DNA from: Hydractinia symbiolongicarpus
Lineage: Eukaryota; Cnidaria; Hydrozoa; Anthoathecata; Hydractiniidae
Assembly: GCF_029227915.1 (NCBI RefSeq)
Contig: NC_079885.1
Span: 20,905,001 to 20,969,000, forward strand
Length of the DNA: 64,000 nt
Direction of reading: 5' to 3'
In this document: positions 57,909 through 64,000 of the stretch, piece by piece
How positions within the stretch are numbered: position 1 is the first letter of the stretch
Layout: each line of letters opens with the position of its first letter
Program-made: the position numbers and the translations under genes
Notes under the pieces: model-generated
Seen by the model: the letters and a program-made list of their open reading frames with translations, nothing else
Told to the model about the DNA's origin: nothing
Databases searched by the model: none

Positions 57909-58698
57909 ACAGTTGATCATCATCATCATTCTTAGCTTACTGTCCATTTTCCATGCTAGCATGGGTTAGACAGGGTATATTAATGACCCTCTTCCAATCT
58001 GATCTAGACTGTGTTAGATCTAAACTCAACTTCCGCTATATCAAGTCTGTCCTTATAACCTCCTGCCAAGTCTTTCTCGGTCTGCCTCTGGGCTTTGCCC
58101 CAGGAACTATCAAGTCTCTACACTTTCTTACCCAATTATCCTCCTCCATTCTTTCCAAGTGCCCCAGCCAATTCAATCTTCTTATCTGGATAACATCTTT
58201 AATTCTACGGATACTTAGCCTGCTTCTTATAGCTCATCTGAACTCTTTCTGTCTCTCAGACTGGCGTTACACATCCACCTAACCATTCTCATATCATTCC
58301 TTTCTAAACGGTCAAAATCTTCCTGCTTCACTGCCCATGTCTCACTACCGTACAACATAACGCTTCTTACACAGGCCTCATACAACCTACCTTTTACCTC
58401 AATTGACAAGACTCTGCTGGTCAACAAAGGAAGTATAACTCTCTGAACTTTTTTCAAGCAGAACCTATCCTGCAAGTAACACTTCTTCCAGCCCCTTCAC
58501 TGCCCAACATCACCTAAGTAACAGTTCTCAACTATCTCTAACGAGCCACTGCTGTACATCATTAAAGCTGAAAATACTTTATTCTCTATAATCTCACCTT
58601 TGCAATGCTTGCATACAAACTGAATGTCAGCTCTTAGCCTTCCACGAATACTACTGCACTTCTTATGTACCCAATGGTTGCAAGTCTGACAAAAAATC
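57909..58698 (-). mobile_element. 5'-truncated RTE copy, minus strand
   Basis: The plus strand starts with the ATC tail complement (57916-57930), then the reverse complement of the RTE 3' end (CCATGCTAGCATGGGTTAG). The minus reading includes LLTSRVLSIEVKGRLYEACV, RSVMLYGSETWAVKQEDFDR and LERNDMRMVRWMCNASLRDR. It reaches back into the PHD-like finger (to about 58698) and no further. Confidence 0.85.
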
Positions 58699-59015
58699 GA
58701 GTTACTTTTAGTTAGAATAAATAAAACATTTTAGAGCAATAAGAAAAAACACTTGCAAAAAAACTTTTTCATTTTTTATGGTTATAAATATCTAAACTCT
58801 TGAGCAGGTAAGAGTGTTACTATAATAACTATATAACAACTATAATATTCCAGAATATTATAGTTGATATTTTGTGATTGTTAACACATTTAAACAATAG
58901 CATGCATCTCTTAAATTCGAACAAAAGTTTTTCGTATATATTATTGTTAACACACGCACCTATAGATAACAATTTAGAAACATGTTTACATAAGATGGGA
59001 GTGAAAGATGTATGT

Positions 59016-60450
59016 TTAGTAGGGCATCCTGGATACAATGTACCTTAACTTGGCTAGGACTACATTAGCCCTGTTTAATTTTGGAAGTAAGTCATTAATG
59101 TGATGATCCCAAATTAGATTTTCGTTGATTTGAACTCCAAGGTATTTTATTTTTGAGACTAGTTGCAGTTTTTGTCTACTAAGGCGGAAATTTAGATGTT
59201 TTTTAACTTCTCTGATGTGCTTAGGGCGAAACAGTATAATGTCTGTTTTATTAACATTTAGACTAATTTTGTTTGCTCGTAGCCATATGTTTAAAAGTTT
59301 CAAGTCTTTGTTTACTTCCTTGTTAATTTTTTTTAAAGAACTACTACAATTAATCATGCTAGTATCATCTGTGAAATGAATTATTTTTGAGTGTTTTATT
59401 GCACGATGGAGGTCGTTGAGATATATTAAAAATAATAAAGGCCCTAAGACTGAGCCCTGTGGGACTCCATGATTTATGCTAGCATTATCTGATGTTTACG
59501 GTTAGTCAAATAAGATTTTATAAGGCTGTTGGGAATGCCTCTAACACCATATTTTTCAAGTTTTTGTAACAGTATGGAATGTTCAACTGTATCGAAGGCC
59601 TTTTGTAAATCTAGAAAGATGCCACAAGCAAAGCTCCTTTTGTCTCCTATGTTTCTGCCTAAAACCATATTGGTATTTAAAAAGTAAGAGATCATCTTCA
59701 AAGAAAGAATAAAACCATGAGTATATAGCCTTCTTCTATTATATTGGAAAGTAAGGAGATAGGGCAGTAGTTTTCAATACAGGTTTTGAGGCCTTTTTTG
59801 TAAATACACCTTTACGATAATTCAATTGTACATGCGTTCCTACAGCTCTCCATCGTTTTACAATATCAGAAAAAAGGAGGCAAAAATTGTGTTTTTATGA
59901 GACTTTGTTAGAGACGAAAGCTTGTTTTCTCCAGTTTTTTAACTTCCATCGTATCAATTTCTTTCAAATTTTCAGGAAACGTTGATAATAATAACATACA
60001 ACTTATGTGTACTTTTCTTTAAAAACAAAACGCGGCAAGAAAAGTTATTACGAAAAAACGTGTTTTCTCCTTAATAAACTCTTATAAAAGTGTAATGTTT
60101 ACCTTCTCCGATTGCAAAATAAGCTGCGATGGAGTGTTAGTTGTCCTCAATTATCGTAAAGGTGTATTGGTAAAATGTTAGAAGTTTTTAGAATGTCTGT
60201 GTAAGTTCCAGTTTGAAAAGAAAAGTTAATAATTTTACTTAGAAGTGGACTAATAGTAGGTGCAAGTAATTTCAAAAAAGTAATAGGAATGCTACCAGGA
60301 CCAGTGGCTTTATTTTCCTGAAGAGAGAGAGTATCAAATTTCCTATTTCTATAGTAGTAGTGGGCTTCATAAAAATAGAGTGTGAGTTTGTATCTCCTGT
60401 ATTTGTTTGTGTTGTGTGTTGCATTAATTAACCAATTCTGGGACAATTAT
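59016..60450 (-). pseudogene. CR1/jockey-like non-LTR reverse transcriptase, truncated and interrupted
   Basis: On the minus strand, from 60400 down: NKATGPGSIPITFLKLLAP, SNILPI, then a 358-bp MITE (59807-60164), then [51 protein letters not shown], the catalytic region IIHFTDDTSM and a thumb-like stretch (LNIWLRANKISLNVNKTDII). The motif order is that of the CR1/L2/jockey group, clearly different from the RTE element nearby. No endonuclease part is visible, so it is 5' truncated. Several frameshifts. Confidence 0.8.
59807..60164. mobile_element. MITE nested in the CR1/jockey-like reverse transcriptase
   Basis: Perfect terminal inverted repeats CACCTTTACGATAATT / AATTATCGTAAAGGTG flanked by TA (59805-59806 and 60165-60166). 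358 bp, no ORF. Tc1/mariner-type target site. Confidence 0.75.
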
Positions 60451-60716
60451 TTGATCTTAAAAACCTTGGGGGCAAGTAAATAGATAATGAATAATGAAAT
60501 TTCCCTGCTGCACGTGTTTTCAAATATGCATAGTACTGTAGGGCAAGAAACTGTGATGTGCATATAAATTCCCTTAACCTCTAATCTAGAAATCAAAAAT
60601 CAAATGACCAGCTAGCTAGCTTCAGCAGCAGAGCTAAGTGAATTAATGAATAGCTAGCTAGCTAGTTGAGTTATAAATACAGCATGTGTGCATTAAACAA
60701 CGTAAAATCAAAATTT

Positions 60717-61030
60717 ATCTGAGTTTAGTGGTTTTGCAACGTAGCTTATATATAACTCTTGCACTTTGTGCGGAAGACCGGGCTTGATTCTTCTTCACAG
60801 CAATTCAATATAGGTGACTGAATGTTACCACCCCAGCCCTGTGAGGGAAATAGGGGAAATGGCACATTGTGTGGTCTGTTTGATGCCAGGAAAGTTGTTA
60901 GAGTGCAGCCTAGCTAACTGAAATGAGCATTAAACAATTCAGGACCATCTAAGCCATGGTCCCTCCTGGAAATATTAGACAGGGTAAATCTCTCAATATT
61001 TGTGAGGCCATGTAAAATTTACACATGCCC
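60717..61030 (+). repeat. SINE family 3 copy
   Basis: Contains GAGTTTAGTGG, TAACTCTTGCACTTTGTGCG, a decayed B-box region (GGGCTTGATTCTTC), GCACATTGTGTGGTCTG and the tail ATTTGTGAGGCCATGTAAAA. About 300 bp, parallel to 13413-13690. Confidence 0.65.
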
Positions 61031-63129
61031 ATCTCTTGCTGGCTAAGGAAAAGACTGAAAAACAAACACAAACGCAACCACTTTGAAGAAACAACACAAC
61101 CAATGACTTTCAGTGGCAATAAGGCAAAGAAGATTAAGCGTTTTCCCATCGCCGTGTGTGGTGAACAAACCTCGTCATCAGACCTTTTTTTGCGCGTACG
61201 GACAAACTGATTTTTTAGAAATGACTTTTTCTCCCTATCTTAAGGAAAACATATCGTTACATGAAATCATGTATACAAAAACATCATATTTTAAATGTTA
61301 TCGTATTTCTTAACAGTTTTAATTAATAAGGTACTAGTTGTCATGCACCGTGGAAAAGAAGAACGATGGACAACAGATAAAAAAGAGTTGAAAGTTATTA
61401 AGTCTTAAACTAATAAGCGCAATGTAATGACGTCACTAAACTAGGTAAAACCATTCACCACCTCATCCCCAGGGTTCTTTTTTTCCCTTTGACAATCTTG
61501 GACGGCGATGTCAGTCTTCTTTATTGATGTCTTTATGCAATGATTTAAATGGTTACCTTTCCGTTTTACAAATGAGACAAAAAGCTTGCGCTGTGAAAGC
61601 GTTGAGAAACAAGAGACGGGACCTAAACAAAGGTTCTGGTTTTGTCCCGATACAAAAAACTTAATGAGCGCTGGGATGAGTGTGGGAACGCAACGTTGCT
61701 AGCTTCAGATAACACAATAGATTTTCTATCTGATATTTCATCTTACAACCCCTCAGGCGATAATTTCAGTTTACAGAACTTTCTAATTCTTATTCTCTAT
61801 CACAAGATATGTTCGTAAGTGCCTCTATAGAAGTTCCACTTTATATAAGAATAAAACAGACATGTACAAAACGCAGAAAGTATACGAAAAGTATAGTATA
61901 CTCAGTATAGCACTCTCAGCATAATACACTGTCTATGTCCAACAACTGTATATAATCCATGTATAACCCATTTGTTATATATGGATTATATACATATAAA
62001 AAATGTAGCAATGCACGAGCTGACCCAAAGAAATTTTCGGTGAGCTCATCTTGATTATCCCAAAAGTTGTTAAGTCTGCTACGACTTTTATTATAGGTTT
62101 GGAAATTCGAGGTATCAGGCCTGTGGGTGGCTTCCTTACTTCTAACACTTACCAAGAAGGCCATTTCCAGTTTTGGTACACGGAAAAGTGTTTTCCTGCA
62201 CTAAACTGACAAAAAGAAAAATGGATACCAATAACCTAACACGAGTGGTTACTCTTCAAGCGGAAAGGATGCTGTATGACAATACCACCGAAAAGGATAC
62301 CATACCAGATTACAAAAAGTCCACTTGGAGGTTAATATCTATTTGTTTTGAAGTAAACATAAAGGGACGCTCTTTCCACACATAAGATCAATACCATATC
62401 TACATTCTAAAACTCAAATAAGTCTGTTTTTGTGAGTCAATTTAAAAACCGGGTGTTATGTAATCGTAAACGTCTTTATAATCGCACCTGTTATTATAGA
62501 AGTAACCCCCATCCAGTCAAATTTTTTACCTCCGTGTAAACAGTCGGCAAGAATGCACGAAAAAGTGATGCTAACGGCTAACGGCTAGTTTTATTCTAAA
62601 AACCAAGTCACAGTGTACAAAGTTTCTAATACTACTGAGATTTCAACATCTTGATCTATCCTTAATGCACGACAATTTTATGGTCTGAGTAGGACATAGA
62701 CCGGGAAAGTAGGGGAAATACACAAAGCATAATTTCCTCACTCGATACCGTTGTGTGATGTAAACTAGTCCAAAAAGGCGTTCTTTTGTGATTAAAAGTA
62801 TTTGCAAAGAAATAAAAACATCTTTTCTTTTTGCTGTTTTAGCGTTTTATAAGGAGTGCAATTACGGATTAATTTGCGTCCTGTAAAATGCACTATTTTA
62901 AAAATAAGTTGCTATTGGCGCTGCTACAAACTTCAACGAATTAAAATACAGGTCTACTCAGGTCTGCCAGAGCATATCAACACCAAACATATGCTGTCAA
63001 GTGGCTTGGCAGTTATATTAATTTCCTGCTTCCTAATAGAGATTACCCGGAACAAAAATATGCGCATTTTTACTTCGATTGCTACAGTACAGTGTTAACT
63101 GTAACATTATATGTAAAAATAACGTACAT
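61031..63129. other. Gene-free stretch upstream of the last gene
   Basis: No homologous coding sequence recognised. Short frames at 61916-62164 and 62173-62385 look incidental. It presumably includes the promoter of the gene starting at 63130, but no specific site stands out. Confidence 0.4.
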
Positions 63130-63929
63130 ATGAATAGCAAAATGGGAAGAAGTTTTTATGTTTGTATTTTATTTTTGCTGGCAATAATGGCTGGAACAGG
63201 TAAGGTGTCGCTTGTAACTTTTATACCTAATATTTTTAACGAAATATATCTTTGCCAGATGATTAATTTGAGGGGATTTGAATTTACAGAATATATTTTT
63301 GCGATTTTGCACCCTATTTGCAAAACTAAGTTCTGTAAATTTGCATTTTTTAAACGAATCGTAAAATAAAAAGTTCTGAAAATGTTAACAGAAGTAACCA
63401 ATCGCAAAAAAATCCAAAAAATCTAAAAGCATTTAAAATTTTTGCGGAATATGTGTAAGATGATACTCTTAAAATAATGCATTTCACATTTGTTAGACCT
63501 TTGTATACCATGTCCATTGAAATATCCACTTTTGTCGGTAGTATTTTCAATAGAATATAACCAGAATGCAATTTTTTATTATTTTTTTGAAGCATTCTTT
63601 TGCAATATAAAAAGTAAAGATCTGTGAGAAACGTAGTTGTCAAAAAATAATGTTGGCAAAGATAGTTGATGAATTAAAATATTACAATATGAATTGTTAA
63701 ATGATATGGTCGGTAAAAATTATTCGTCACTTGGCCAAATATTGGTCACTTTTTATTATCTTCTTTTTGCGCCAAAAAAGTAACTTAACTGAGTTCAGTG
63801 TATTTTTTGGCGTCAATTAGTTTTCCGATACTGAACTGTTAAAAAGAGCTGTTTAGTTCAACTTACTTTTTTCTATTGCTATAGGGGATTCCACGAAGAA
63901 ATGGCCATGTGGACATGTCAAACGAGATT
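63130..63929 (+). CDS. Start of a secreted protein (first two exons, truncated by window edge)
   Basis: Exon 1 (63130-63199) encodes a signal peptide, MNSKMGRSFYVCILFLLAIM, then AGT, ending at the donor GTAAGG; a second ATG at 63142 is also possible. Exon 2 (63885-63929, acceptor ctatag, donor GTAAGT) continues in phase (1/1) with DSTKKWPCGHVKRD followed by a split codon starting T. The mature N-terminus is therefore short, basic and contains a cysteine. The gene continues beyond the window. I do not recognise the family. Confidence 0.6.
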
Positions 63930-64000
63930 GTAAGTTTTAGTTACATACAGTAGTAAAATTTTTAAAGTATTGATGGAAGAAATGAGAATAAACTGTGTCA

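Overview
The window is AT-rich animal nuclear DNA: genes are split by short GT-AG introns, and transposon remnants, MITEs, tRNA-like SINEs and minisatellites fill much of the rest. The gene set (two Cys-loop receptor subunits, TMEM203, an AADAC/NCEH1-type hydrolase, two FMO genes, TAF1C, a profilin, a CTF8-like exon) and the transposon mix (Penelope, RTE, CR1/jockey-like, pogo/Tigger, hAT-like) point to an invertebrate metazoan. I infer a cnidarian, probably a hydrozoan, but the sequence alone does not prove this.

Layout. 0-2.3 kb: a decayed gene of a transposon-derived-looking family (SDTCGGQN / GHSHMEVD motifs). 2.8-5.6 kb: a fossil Penelope-like element (minus strand), split by a pogo/Tigger element at 3669-5490 that keeps transposase remnants and an intact, divergently transcribed HIRAN-like ORF. 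7.7 kb: one spliced exon of a CTF8 homologue (minus). 12.8-18.3 kb and 20.9-26.0 kb: two tandem Cys-loop receptor genes (plus) with eight exons each at identical positions. 27.5-30.6 kb: a 3.1-kb terminal-inverted-repeat element without a visible transposase. 31.0-31.7 kb: a 42/32-bp minisatellite. 32.2 kb: TMEM203 (minus). 34.1-37.9 kb: five-exon membrane-anchored alpha/beta hydrolase (minus). 38.5-44.7 kb: two tandem three-exon flavin monooxygenase genes (minus). 45.6-55.5 kb: five-exon TAF1C (minus), with an RTE retrotransposon, a MITE and a longer TIR element in its introns. 56.4 kb: single-exon profilin (minus). 57-61 kb: RTE, CR1/jockey-like and SINE debris with a nested MITE. 63.1 kb to the edge: the first two exons of a secreted protein (plus).

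The host genes look functionally unrelated; the coherent units are the two tandem duplicates. Both receptor subunits carry a canonical Cys-loop, but in M2 the usual anion-channel Pro-Ala-Arg is Glu-Thr-Arg, so cation permeability is possible. Both duplicate pairs show a short stretch of unusually high DNA similarity (M2-M3 in the receptors, exon 1 in the FMOs), consistent with local gene conversion. The spliced models given here (receptors 438 and 423 aa, hydrolase 375 aa, FMOs 422 aa each, TAF1C 803 aa) keep phase across every junction and have total lengths divisible by three. They were assembled by hand and not checked against transcripts.
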